A stretch of 10,912 nucleotides of DNA from Deltaproteobacteria bacterium (lineage in GTDB: Bacteria; Desulfobacterota; UBA8473), in the NCBI GenBank assembly GCA_030621455.1, contig JAUXHQ010000030.1:1-10912 (forward strand), written 5' to 3'. Positions 1-7,114 of the stretch are shown one piece after another. Numbering within the stretch: position 1 is the first letter of the stretch; every line of letters begins with the position of its first letter. Below the pieces are notes generated by a model. That model did not search any database. It worked only from the letters and a program-made list of their open reading frames with translations, and was not told the origin of the DNA. Both the position numbers and the translations under genes were made by a program.

Positions 1-138
1 TCGCGCCTTGCGCTCGATGCTCATTGCTCGCCGAAAATTCCGCAAATTATGACCGCGCGAGCTATAACCGCACAGGTCGCAAAGTTTAAAGATGCAGGTA
101 ATCATCGTATTAAATGGTATAATATGGAGATCGAATGA
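1..138 (+). CDS. C-terminal end of an unrecognised protein (partial, cut by window start)
   Basis: Frame 1 is open from the first base for 45 codons and stops with TGA at 136-138. The visible peptide begins SRLALDAHCSPKIPQI and ends in KWYNMEIE. I do not recognise the family from this tail. It reads as soluble and mixed in charge, with no membrane segment. The case for a real gene is its junction: its stop overlaps the start of the next gene as ATGA (135-138), a typical sign of translational coupling within an operon, and the frame has no interruption. The next gene's Shine-Dalgarno (GGAG, 126-129) lies inside this coding sequence. The start and most of the protein lie outside the window, so function cannot be assigned; it probably acts in the same pathway as the dehydrogenase and transferase downstream. 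Confidence 0.6.
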   Translation, partial: SRLALDAHCSPKIPQIMTARAITAQVAKFKDAGNHRIKWYNMEIE

Positions 139-1100
139 ACTTACTTCAGCTGGAAAGACCAGGCTCTCTGAGATTGAAGGATACCCCTCTTCCTAAAGCA
201 GGGCCCGAAGAATCTATTCTTAAGGTGACTCATTGTGCAGTGTGCAGAACAGATGCTAAAATGTGGGATAGAGGCCATAGAGATCTCGTTTTGCCACGCG
301 TCTTGGGGCATGAGATATGCGGGTATCTGGAGGATAGCGGAAAATATTTTGTGGTATGGCCTGGTAAGGCATGTGGTTATTGTGCACAATGCAAAGCAGG
401 GGCGGAGAACCTCTGTGAATCAATGCAGATTTTGGGTTTTCACAGAGATGGTGGTTTTGCGGAATATGTTGTGGTTCCGAAATCAAGTCTACTTCCGGTC
501 CCTCATGACTTGCCGGGAAAGGTTGCATGTCTTGCAGAGCCTATAGCGTGCGCAATTAATGCGCTCGACCAAGCCAATTTAATTTCGGGGAGCCATGCGC
601 TGATTTATGGAGGAGGTCCTGTCGGCCTTCTTATGGCATTGACTGTTAAAGCGAGGGGTGCAAATCCGTTAATTATGGAAATCAGTTCAGCCAAACTGGG
701 GCGGTCCGAAGAATTTCGAAATAAGGTTGGGATAAAGGCCGCGTTACAACCCAGCAGGTCACACTTTGACATCGTGATCAATGCCACTTCTTCAATCGAT
801 GTTTTTGCGGAAGGTCTCAATAGACTTCAGGATGGCGGAATGTTTTGTTTTTTCAGCGCTTTTACTGATTGCAGTCCTGTACCTGCCGATCTATTGAACG
901 AGATACACTACCGCCAATTAAAGTGTGCCGGGGCGTATGGATGTACCCGCAAACAGATGAAAGAAGCAGTTGAAACGCTCCTGAATTACAGGGATGAAGT
1001 GGAACTCCTTATTGAAGGGGATATTGGATTAGACCAAGTTTCTTCTGTGCTGCCAAGAATTTTGGGGGGGCAGGTCTTAAAATTTGTTATTAATATGTAG
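135..1100 (+). CDS. Zinc-dependent alcohol dehydrogenase-like protein (MDR superfamily)
   Basis: This is a 321-residue medium-chain dehydrogenase/reductase, predicted to oxidise an alcohol or polyol with NAD(P). The N-terminal catalytic domain shows the expected zinc residues: Cys37 (in HCAVCRTD), His59-Glu60 (in LGHE) and a Glu in LAEPIACAINAL near residue 135, the pattern of sorbitol/threonine dehydrogenase-type members. A structural zinc site is complete, with Cys80, Cys83, Cys86 and Cys94. A Rossmann glycine motif (IYGGGPVGLL) follows near residue 157. The protein is somewhat shorter than the usual 340-350 residues, mainly because the stretch between the catalytic His and the structural cysteines is compact. 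The start is supported by GGAG at 126-129 and by ATGA overlap with the upstream gene. The TrpD-like gene begins 24 bases after the stop. The substrate cannot be read from sequence; the superfamily call is secure. Confidence 0.88.
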   Translation: MNLLQLERPGSLRLKDTPLPKAGPEESILKVTHCAVCRTDAKMWDRGHRDLVLPRVLGHEICGYLEDSGKYFVVWPGKACGYCAQCKAGAENLCESMQILGFHRDGGFAEYVVVPKSSLLPVPHDLPGKVACLAEPIACAINALDQANLISGSHALIYGGGPVGLLMALTVKARGANPLIMEISSAKLGRSEEFRNKVGIKAALQPSRSHFDIVINATSSIDVFAEGLNRLQDGGMFCFFSAFTDCSPVPADLLNEIHYRQLKCAGAYGCTRKQMKEAVETLLNYRDEVELLIEGDIGLDQVSSVLPRILGGQVLKFVINM

Positions 1101-1124
1101 TTGTTCCCAAAAGAAAGGATTAAC

Positions 1125-2204
1125 ATGTCGTCAGAGAGTAATTTACGTGCCTTTGGACATCAAATTTGCGCGATTGCTGCGGGTGAATTTATGTCTCGGG
1201 AAGAGGCCTGCGAAGCTTATCGACAGGTGATTTTGAATGAGCAACCGGAACTCCAACAGGGAGCTTTTCTCATGGCCCATATTACCAGGGGTCCCACAAT
1301 TGAAGAGCTTTCAGGCGCCTGGGATGCCCTTGACCGATATGATACCTCAAAAATAATGGTCGGGATAGACGGGCCGGTTTGTGATATTGTAGGAACCGGG
1401 TCCGATCCTCTAAAGACAGTCAATTGTTCAACGCCGGCTTCTTTTATAGCATCCGCCTGTGGATTACCGGTTGCCAAAAAGGGCGCCAGACTTGTCACCG
1501 GTGTTTCAGGGGCATCAGATATCCTGGAAATATTGGGAATAGACCTTAACGCACCGCTTTCCCAGGCAGAGAAATGTCTTGAGATGTATGATATCTGTTA
1601 TCTTCCCGGCGAAGCCTTCCTAAAATCAGGGTGGGCAAGGTTGATACGAACAATGCGGTTCACTTCTGTGTTTAACATTATTGGACCTTTAACCTGCCCA
1701 TGTGAACAAACGGATAGCATAGTCATCGGAGGTTACTCCCCGGAAGTGTGTGACCAACTTATTCAAGTTCTAAGGGAGACTAATATGCATTCAGCACTTG
1801 CACCCTTTGGAATGGCTGAAGGCATAGAAAAGAAAAAGGGAATGGATGAGTTTTCGCTTGCGGGACCTACCAGAGTCGTGGAGTTGAAAGAGAGGGCCAT
1901 CCAGACTTATGAAGTGACCCCTGAAGATTTTGGCCTAAAGACCGTTGACATCTCAAAGATTGCGAGTAGCCGAAGCGCTCATGAAAACGCAAAACGTATC
2001 CTGGATGTGTTTAAGGGACAATACGATACCCCTGATGCGGATTTCTTCTGTATGAATGCTGCGGCAGCTCTTTATATATCGGGTTTTGCCCAAAGCTACG
2101 CCCAGGGAATGGAGAAAGCCAAGGAATCCCTGGCCAGTGGTAAGGCCTACGAAAAATTTGAGAAGCTAATGGAACTCCAGGGAACCTCGAGGCCTGAAAC
2201 CTAG
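1125..2204 (+). CDS. TrpD-like phosphoribosyltransferase, probably not anthranilate-specific
   Basis: This is a 359-residue protein of the anthranilate phosphoribosyltransferase fold (nucleoside phosphorylase class III/TrpD family). ATG at 1125 is preferred over a TTG at 1101 because AAGAAAGGA (1111-1119) sits at ribosome-binding distance. The PRPP loop GTGSD (residues 90-94) and NCST (100-103) match TrpD's GTGGD and N-x-S-T. The metal-binding Asp-Glu pair is present at 241-242, followed by a GPTRVVEL stretch like that of TrpD. The segment that is KHGNR in true TrpD is KKGAR here (118-122), so the His and Asn that line the anthranilate pocket are Lys and Ala. The following Ser-Ser pair is also altered. 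PRPP-dependent transfer is therefore likely, but to another acceptor. No other trp gene is next to it; the partner is a zinc dehydrogenase. Family call firm, substrate unknown. Confidence 0.82.
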   Translation: MSSESNLRAFGHQICAIAAGEFMSREEACEAYRQVILNEQPELQQGAFLMAHITRGPTIEELSGAWDALDRYDTSKIMVGIDGPVCDIVGTGSDPLKTVNCSTPASFIASACGLPVAKKGARLVTGVSGASDILEILGIDLNAPLSQAEKCLEMYDICYLPGEAFLKSGWARLIRTMRFTSVFNIIGPLTCPCEQTDSIVIGGYSPEVCDQLIQVLRETNMHSALAPFGMAEGIEKKKGMDEFSLAGPTRVVELKERAIQTYEVTPEDFGLKTVDISKIASSRSAHENAKRILDVFKGQYDTPDADFFCMNAAAALYISGFAQSYAQGMEKAKESLASGKAYEKFEKLMELQGTSRPET

Positions 2205-2535
2205 GCCTCCTGCTGACAAAAACCTTGACACACATTCAATTATCTGGAAGGGTGAACAGGTTGTTCTGTTGATAGGTCCCAGGAAGACCGAAAAAGCAAT
2301 ATAGTAAACGGAATAAGTGCTGCATTAAATTACTTTTTCAGCTTATACAGACCTCGTAAAAACTATTTTCTTATTGACTGCAACCTTTCTGTAATTGGTG
2401 TTTTGCTCATAAATTGGACACTAGCTTGGTCTGGGTTATAAGGCTCAGGGTTCCTGGTTTAAGGTTAATCGCTTCCCAATTTCCTTCTTTACCATTAATT
2501 CCATTGAATTGGGGTAAGGGAAGAAGATTTTTTTC
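2205..2535. other. Intergenic stretch with no recognisable gene
   Basis: This AT-rich spacer separates the TrpD-like gene from the hrcA promoter. I see no reading frame with a ribosome binding site and no known family on either strand. TTGACA at 2225-2230 has no usable -10 partner. A small GGTC/GACC hairpin (2275-2289) is too weak to call. The only structure of note is the stem-loop near its right end, listed separately. It could hold an unrecognised small RNA or decayed sequence. Confidence 0.5.
2475..2534 (+). terminator. Possible weak terminator ahead of the hrcA promoter
   Basis: CCCAATT (2475-2481) pairs with AATTGGG (2507-2513) across a 25-base loop. A run of seven T follows at 2528-2534. 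The stem is short and AT-containing, and 14 bases separate it from the T run. A second, partly overlapping pairing (CTTC..TTTACC with GGGTAAGGGAAG) would bring the stem closer to the T run. It may end transcripts from the upstream operon, but it is far from that operon's last stop codon and not a textbook intrinsic terminator. Confidence 0.25.
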
Positions 2536-2564
2536 TTGACAACGAGGTCACTGACTGTTAACTT
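2536..2564 (+). promoter_or_regulatory. Sigma70-like promoter for hrcA
   Basis: A perfect -35 hexamer TTGACA (2536-2541) is followed after 17 bases by a poor -10, TAACTT (2559-2564). Transcription would begin near 2571, exactly where the CIRCE operator begins. That is the usual geometry for HrcA-repressed promoters, and it supports the call despite the weak -10. Confidence 0.6.
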
Positions 2565-2570
2565 ATATCA

Positions 2571-2597
2571 TTAGCACTCAACATCAAAGAGTGCTAA
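2571..2597 (+). promoter_or_regulatory. CIRCE operator (HrcA binding site)
   Basis: TTAGCACTC (2571-2579), a 9-base spacer and GAGTGCTAA (2589-2597) match the CIRCE consensus with no mismatch. CIRCE is the operator of the HrcA repressor, whose gene lies 250 bases downstream, so autoregulation of hrcA is expected. Any genes co-transcribed with hrcA would also be controlled. It is the only CIRCE in the window; none was found before grpE or dnaK. Confidence 0.97.
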
Positions 2598-2617
2598 TGT
2601 AGTGAATACCCTATTTA

Positions 2618-2813
2618 ATAGCGTTTCCATCCAGAAGGGTCTTTTACGCTTGGGTTGTGTTCTCCTGAGGTATACTTCTTAGGACGTACAACAATCTATG
2701 GGTTGGCGCAAGAGACTCCTGCGGTTTTGCTCAGATAAAAACTTCCCAATCTCTGAATTGGAAACCGTTTAGTGCCCATTTTCTCAAAGGCCCATTTCTG
2801 GATGGGCACTAAT
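2618..2813. repeat. Palindromic repeat element, copy A (hrcA leader)
   Basis: CCATCCAGAA (2627-2636) is the exact reverse complement of TTCTGGATGG (2796-2805), giving two arms of one large inverted repeat. The right arm also forms a local hairpin: TTAGTGCCCAT (2769-2779) pairs perfectly over 11 bp with ATGGGCACTAA (2802-2812). A quasi-palindrome CGCAAGAGACTCCTGCG (2707-2723) sits at the midpoint of the two arms. The arms match those of copy B in front of dnaK, though the left arm here is more degenerate (it lacks the AT before GGG and its outer part diverges). It could be a MITE/REP-like insertion or a shared leader structure. Confidence 0.7.
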
Positions 2814-2846
2814 GAAATACCAACTGTATAGAATGGGGTACAAAAA

Positions 2847-3887
2847 ATGGTTGAACGGCTCTCAAAGAGAGGCAAGAATATCTTGCAAGCAGTAGTCAGC
2901 GAATATATCGCCACCGGTGAACCTGTTGGTTCCCGTACGATTTCAAAGAAGCAATACCTGGATTTGAGCGCAGCTTCCATTAGGAACGTCATGGCGGATA
3001 TCGAAGAAATGGGGTACTTATCTCAACCCCATACATCAGCGGGAAGGATTCCCACAGATAGGGGACTGCGCTATTACGTAGACTGTATCTTAACGGTGAG
3101 GAAACTCACCAAAAAAGAAAAACAAAGCATTGAGAGAACATATCGCCCCCAAAACCTCCAGCTTATTGATATTATGAAGGAGACTTCAAGCCTTCTTTCT
3201 AACTTCTCTCAATATACAGGGATTATTATAGCGCCCAAATTCGGAAATATGATCTTTGAGCAGATAGAATTTGTCAAGCTACGAAAAAATCAGATACTTG
3301 CTGTCTTTATCCCAAAAGCAGGGACAGTGCGGAACAAGATCATAGAAACTGAGGAAGAACTCTCCCAGGATGAGTTGCATAAGTTTACCAAATATCTAAA
3401 TGAGATCTTGAGTGACCTGAGTTTGAAGGATGTCAGGAAGAAAATTATCAATGAGATGAAGAAAGAAAAGAATATGTGCAACTGGTTGTTGTCACAGGCG
3501 TTGAGGCTCAGCCAGGAGGCCTTTAGCAGCGACATGGATGATGATGTCTTTATAGACGGAAAGTTTAATATCTTTGACTGCCCTGAATTCTGTGACATGG
3601 AAAAGGTGAAGACCCTGTTTCGGGCCTTTGAGAAGAAAAACATCCTGGTGAAACTGTTGGATCAGGTAATCCAGGGTGAGGGAATCCAGATATCCATAGG
3701 CACAGAAAATCAATTTCAGGAAATGCAGGAATGCAGTATAATTGCTTCTCCTTACACCTGGGGAGAATACGCTTCGGGTACCCTCGGAGTAATTGGGCCA
3801 ACCAGGATGAACTACTGTGACATCGTTCCAATGGTTGACTACACTGCTAGAACCGTCAGCAAAATAATGGATGCAAAATACCAGTAG
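2847..3887 (+). CDS. hrcA: Heat-inducible transcription repressor HrcA
   Basis: HrcA is the repressor that binds CIRCE operators and represses chaperone genes; the GroE chaperonin helps keep it active. The 346-residue length is normal. An N-terminal winged-helix domain (about residues 1-75) contains the family signatures YIATGEPVGSRTISKK, SAASIRNVMADIEEMGYL and QPHTSAGRIPTDRG. The C-terminal part shows the GAF-like dimerisation region ending in GTLGVIGPTRMNY and DYTARTVSK, as in other HrcA proteins. A weak ribosome binding site, GGGG (2835-2838), precedes the ATG; no better start is visible. A perfect CIRCE and sigma70-like promoter lie 250 bases upstream, so it should be autoregulated. grpE and dnaK follow, the usual neighbourhood, but with wide gaps. 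Confidence 0.97.
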   Translation: MVERLSKRGKNILQAVVSEYIATGEPVGSRTISKKQYLDLSAASIRNVMADIEEMGYLSQPHTSAGRIPTDRGLRYYVDCILTVRKLTKKEKQSIERTYRPQNLQLIDIMKETSSLLSNFSQYTGIIIAPKFGNMIFEQIEFVKLRKNQILAVFIPKAGTVRNKIIETEEELSQDELHKFTKYLNEILSDLSLKDVRKKIINEMKKEKNMCNWLLSQALRLSQEAFSSDMDDDVFIDGKFNIFDCPEFCDMEKVKTLFRAFEKKNILVKLLDQVIQGEGIQISIGTENQFQEMQECSIIASPYTWGEYASGTLGVIGPTRMNYCDIVPMVDYTARTVSKIMDAKYQ

Positions 3888-3895
3888 GTGTCTTT

Positions 3896-3920
3896 ATAGA
3901 AACTTCACAGAGGTTTCTAT
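3896..3920 (+). terminator. Stem-loop just after hrcA
   Basis: ATAGAAAC (3896-3903) and GTTTCTAT (3913-3920) form a perfect 8-bp stem with a 9-base loop, beginning 8 bases after the hrcA stop. No T run follows (CTTATGG), so it is not a standard intrinsic terminator. It may instead protect the 3' end of the hrcA message or mark a processing site before grpE. Confidence 0.35.
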
Positions 3921-3941
3921 CTTATGGTCCACCCTTGGCAA

Positions 3942-3951
3942 CCCCCCCCCC
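3942..3951 (+). repeat. Homopolymer of ten C in the hrcA-grpE gap
   Basis: Ten consecutive C bases lie between hrcA and grpE, flanked by short complementary arms CCTTG (3933-3937) and CAAGG (3954-3958). Such tracts can slip in replication and are prone to sequencing error. No coding frame crosses it. The remaining hrcA-grpE spacer (3888-4134) holds no gene and no second CIRCE. Confidence 0.8.
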
Positions 3952-4134
3952 TTCAAGGCATGTTGTTGAATTAAAGGTTGTTTCAAGAATAGCCGTAGAT
4001 CATCCCCCCAATAGAAAAGCGAGGCCCTTAAAGGTTATCCTCTCTCATAGAATAGGGAGGCTGGGGGAAATTTGTGAAGGCGTGGAGTAGTAAATTGGAA
4101 CTGCTGAGTTCATTGCTCTGAAAGGAGGGGAGTA

Positions 4135-4773
4135 ATGGTAGAAGTGAGGGTAGTGGATGATTCTAACAAGAATGAGAAGGTCGAAGCAGAAAGCAAGGCG
4201 ACATCGGAACCGGAAGGAGGACTTACGCAGAAAGGAGACGATGGGATAGAGGAGACGGGTCAGGAGGAAGATCCGATAACACTGTTGGAGGCCAAAGAAA
4301 CAGAAGTAGCTGAAATTAATGACAGGTTACTCAGAACACAGGCAGAGTTTGAAAATTACAAGAAGAGGATACAAAGAGAAAAAGAAGATACAATAAAATT
4401 CTGTAATGAGAGCCTATTGAGAGAGTTTTTGCCTGTTGTTGATAACCTTGAGATGGCAATACAGCACGGAAAGGATTCAACTGACCCCAAGTCCCTCACT
4501 GAAGGCGTTGAGATCGTCTTAAATCAATTCTTGAAGACCCTGGAAAAGTTCAGTGTTACCGGTTTTTCTTCTATTGGAGAAAAGTTCGACCCCAATCGGC
4601 ATGAAGCAATGATGCAGGTTGAGGATAACCGATATGACTCCAATTCCATTGTTTCAGAATTCCAGAAGGGGTATTTTTTAAACGATAGGTTGCTTAGACC
4701 GGCAAAGGTTACAGTTGCGACATCCCCTTCCGACACTAATACAAAAAATGAGGACATTACGGACGAAAAGTAA
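4135..4773 (+). CDS. grpE: Nucleotide exchange factor GrpE
   Basis: GrpE is the cytoplasmic cochaperone that releases ADP from DnaK so the chaperone can rebind ATP and free its client. The 212-residue protein has an acidic, low-complexity N terminus (about 1-50) and then a long charged helix of coiled-coil type holding AEFENYKKRIQREKE. Next comes the conserved REFLPVVDNLEMAI helix region. The C-terminal beta domain carries the family motif as GEKFDPNRHEAMM and ends in GYFLNDRLLRPAKVTV. The start is firm: AAAGGAGGGG (4121-4130) precedes the ATG at 4135. It lies between hrcA and dnaK in the usual order. The spacers on both sides are long (247 and 291 bases), so it may be transcribed or processed separately. 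No CIRCE is present upstream. Confidence 0.97.
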   Translation: MVEVRVVDDSNKNEKVEAESKATSEPEGGLTQKGDDGIEETGQEEDPITLLEAKETEVAEINDRLLRTQAEFENYKKRIQREKEDTIKFCNESLLREFLPVVDNLEMAIQHGKDSTDPKSLTEGVEIVLNQFLKTLEKFSVTGFSSIGEKFDPNRHEAMMQVEDNRYDSNSIVSEFQKGYFLNDRLLRPAKVTVATSPSDTNTKNEDITDEK

Positions 4774-4888
4774 ATCTACTTACTGAAAAAGCCTGGGTAT
4801 GAACCGGACAGTGTGGGATTTTCGTTTACAAAAGTGCCCTACTGCGTTCAGGTATAAGTAAACACCACTGAGTTTTTGAGAAGTTATA

Positions 4889-5038
4889 GTTAGTGTGCAT
4901 CCAGAAATGGGCAATTTTGTTTAAGGTCCGGGAAGGCGGAGATGTTAACCGCAGGGAGATATTGGCATATGTCGAGGATTAAAATCTGATTCTGATGCTG
5001 GGATTGGGCAAAAGGGCCATTTATGGATGGGCACTAAC
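4889..5038. repeat. Palindromic repeat element, copy B (dnaK leader)
   Basis: This 150-bp imperfect palindrome ends 26 bases before the dnaK start. The outer arms (from 4889 rightward and from 5038 leftward) agree at 19 of the first 22 positions, sharing GTTAGTG, CATCCA and AAATGG. Farther in, GATGTTAACC (4941-4950) is nearly complementary to GGATTAAAATC (4976-4986). At the centre, ATAT-TGGC-ATAT (4959-4970) forms a small hairpin. All three nested pairs share an axis at about 4964. The arms match those of copy A before hrcA. No clear target-site duplication flanks it, and no gene is inside. This is likely a non-autonomous palindromic repeat, or a structured leader. Confidence 0.75.
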
Positions 5039-5064
5039 CAGCCAGGTAGAGCAAGGAGGAGAAC

Positions 5065-6978
5065 ATGAGTAAAGTGATAGGGATTGATCTAGGTACAACC
5101 AATTCCTGTGTGGCCATCATGGAGGGTGGGGACCCTAAGGTTCTTGCCAATGCGGAAGGGGCTAGAACTACTCCGTCCATGGTAGCATTCACAGACAGCG
5201 GAGAGAGGTTGGTCGGGCAAGTAGCCAAAAGACAGGCCATAACTAACCCTGAAAACACGGTGTTTGCCGTCAAGAGACTTATCGGCAGAAAATATAGTGC
5301 AACAGAAGTACAGAATGACATGCCCAACCTCCCATACAAGATCACGCAGGCTAAGAACGGGGATGCCCAGGTGGCTATACGAAATAAGGATTACAGCTCT
5401 GCGGAGGTCTCAGCGATGATCCTGCAAAAGATGAAGCAGACTGCCGAGGATTATCTTGGGGAGAAAGTGACTGATGCAGTCGTTACAGTGCCGGCATATT
5501 TCAATGACAGTCAACGTCAGGCCACAAAGGATGCCGGAAGGATATCAGGATTAAATGTCTTACGCATAATAAATGAACCAACTGCCGCAGCGTTATCTTA
5601 TGGTCTGGACAAGAAAAAGGATGAGAAAATTGCAGTATTTGATCTCGGGGGGGGCACATATGACATATCAATCCTGGAGATCGGGGAAGGTGTATTCGAA
5701 GTAAAGGCGACCAACGGTGACACGCACCTTGGTGGAGAAGACTTTGACCTGAGGATAATCGATTACTTGGCCTCTGAATTCAAGAAAGATCAAGGGATAG
5801 ATCTGAGACAGGACAAGATGGCCCTGCAGAGGTTGAAAGAAGCAGGAGAAAAGGCAAAACAGGAGCTGTCCACATCGATGGAGACCGACGTTAACCTCCC
5901 CTTTATCACCGCAGACGCCAGCGGCCCCAAACATCTTAATATTAAGCTCACACGGGCAAAACTAGAGCAACTGGTGGATGATCTGACCGAGAAATTGGTG
6001 CCCCCCTGCAATATCGCCCTTAAAGATGCCGGACTAAGTCCCTCTGATATCGATGAGGTCATCCTCGTGGGTGGCATGACGAGGATGCCGAAAGTCCAGG
6101 ATAAAGTCAGGGATATCTTCGGCAAGGAGCCTCATAAAGGGGTAAACCCTGATGAGGTGGTTGCTATCGGTGCAGCTATTCAGGCCGGTGTACTGAAGGG
6201 TGAGGTTAAGGATGTGCTTCTCCTTGATGTAACACCTCTTTCCCTGGGTATTGAAACACTGGGGAGGGTCTTCACCAAACTCATTGAAAAAAACACTACA
6301 ATCCCTACGAAGAAGAGCCAGACATTTTCTACAGCAGAGGACAACCAGCCGGCGGTCAGTATTCACGTCTTACAAGGAGAGCGTGAAATGGCGGAGTATA
6401 ACAAGACACTGGGCAGATTTGAGTTAGTCGGTATCCCCCCGGCCCCAAGGGGAATGCCTCAGGTCGAGGTCACATTTGATATCGATGCTAACGGGATCGT
6501 CCACGTGTCCGCCAAGGATTTAGGCACCGGCAAAGAGCAGTCTATAGAAATTACGGCTTCCAGTGGACTCACGGAAGAAGAGATTGATACCATGGTAAAA
6601 GAGGCAGAGATCCATTCCGCTGAGGACAAAAGCAAGAAGGCGTTGGCTGAAGCCAGAAATCAAGCGGACGCCCTGATTTATACTACAGATAAGACCCTAA
6701 AGGAACATGGGGATAGTGTGGATGCATCCGAAAAACAAAGTATAGAGGAGGCCATTGCCAAGGCAAAAAAAGAGATGGAGGGCTCAGATGTACAGGCCAT
6801 TGAAAGCGCCTGTGAGGCACTCAGCAGTGCATCCCATAAACTGGCTGAAGCCATGTACGCCAAGGCATCTCAATCCGCTGATTCCGGCGCCGCGGGAACA
6901 GATGAAGAGAGCGCCCCGAGACCATCGGATGAAGATGTGGTTGATGCTGACTTTGAAGAAGTAAAGGACGACAAATAA
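5065..6978 (+). CDS. dnaK: Chaperone protein DnaK (Hsp70)
   Basis: DnaK is the ATP-dependent cytoplasmic Hsp70 that binds exposed hydrophobic peptides and works with GrpE and a DnaJ partner. The 637-residue length is typical. The ATPase domain shows [17 protein letters not shown] at the N terminus, [16 protein letters not shown], and [16 protein letters not shown] near residue 192. The linker [15 protein letters not shown] leads into the substrate-binding domain, followed by the helical lid. The C terminus [16 protein letters not shown] is the classic bacterial DnaK tail. The start is supported by AAGGAGGA (5053-5060). It follows grpE after 291 bases that contain the palindromic repeat. No CIRCE lies close to it. 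dnaJ does not follow; the next gene is a nuclease-like protein. No missing motif or frame break was noticed. Confidence 0.99.
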   Translation: MSKVIGIDLGTTNSCVAIMEGGDPKVLANAEGARTTPSMVAFTDSGERLVGQVAKRQAITNPENTVFAVKRLIGRKYSATEVQNDMPNLPYKITQAKNGDAQVAIRNKDYSSAEVSAMILQKMKQTAEDYLGEKVTDAVVTVPAYFNDSQRQATKDAGRISGLNVLRIINEPTAAALSYGLDKKKDEKIAVFDLGGGTYDISILEIGEGVFEVKATNGDTHLGGEDFDLRIIDYLASEFKKDQGIDLRQDKMALQRLKEAGEKAKQELSTSMETDVNLPFITADASGPKHLNIKLTRAKLEQLVDDLTEKLVPPCNIALKDAGLSPSDIDEVILVGGMTRMPKVQDKVRDIFGKEPHKGVNPDEVVAIGAAIQAGVLKGEVKDVLLLDVTPLSLGIETLGRVFTKLIEKNTTIPTKKSQTFSTAEDNQPAVSIHVLQGEREMAEYNKTLGRFELVGIPPAPRGMPQVEVTFDIDANGIVHVSAKDLGTGKEQSIEITASSGLTEEEIDTMVKEAEIHSAEDKSKKALAEARNQADALIYTTDKTLKEHGDSVDASEKQSIEEAIAKAKKEMEGSDVQAIESACEALSSASHKLAEAMYAKASQSADSGAAGTDEESAPRPSDEDVVDADFEEVKDDK

Positions 6979-7114
6979 TATCCATGAGCGTTCGACAATC
7001 AGAAGGGTCCGGAAAGAGGATATCTTTAGATACAGAAGGCCCTCCTCTTAATCACAAAGGCTCGGGCGTATTTCCATGAACGGGGGTATTTGGGCTGGAT
7101 TTTTTTGAGCAGGG

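Noticed and set aside
115..123. Extended -10-like TGGTATAAT just before the dehydrogenase gene
   Set aside because: The -10 match is perfect, but there is no -35 at the right distance and it lies inside the coding tail of the upstream gene. A transcript starting near 130 would lose the GGAG ribosome binding site at 126-129. The ATGA overlap already explains expression.
2225..2230. TTGACA as a promoter after the TrpD-like gene
   Set aside because: No acceptable -10 hexamer lies 15-19 bases downstream, and no gene follows closely.
2413..2425. TTGGACACTAG as a further degenerate arm of the palindromic repeat
   Set aside because: Only the short CACTA-type end resembles the arms. The diagnostic CATCCAGAAATGG part is absent, so chance cannot be excluded.
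3960..4014. Sigma32-type promoter upstream of grpE (TTGAA..., CCCCCCAATA)
   Set aside because: The C-rich box looks suggestive, but the nearest CTTGAA-like box is about 36 bases away and poorly matched.
4825..4858. Promoter for dnaK from TTTACA (4825) and TATAAG (4853)
   Set aside because: The hexamers are separated by 22 bases, too far for sigma70, and no alternative -35 fits the good-looking -10.
5034..5345. Open frame on the - strand opposite the dnaK start
   Set aside because: It is a shadow of the highly conserved dnaK coding sequence, with no sign of an independent protein.
7000..7009. CAGAAGGGTC repeated from the hrcA leader (2632-2641)
   Set aside because: It is a ten-base match without the flanking arm sequence or an inverted partner, consistent with chance.
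7014..7049. Terminator after dnaK formed by AAGAGGA and TCCTCTT
   Set aside because: The 7-bp stem has a 22-base loop and no T run after it. The T run at about 7100 has no adjacent stem. Neither makes a convincing intrinsic terminator.
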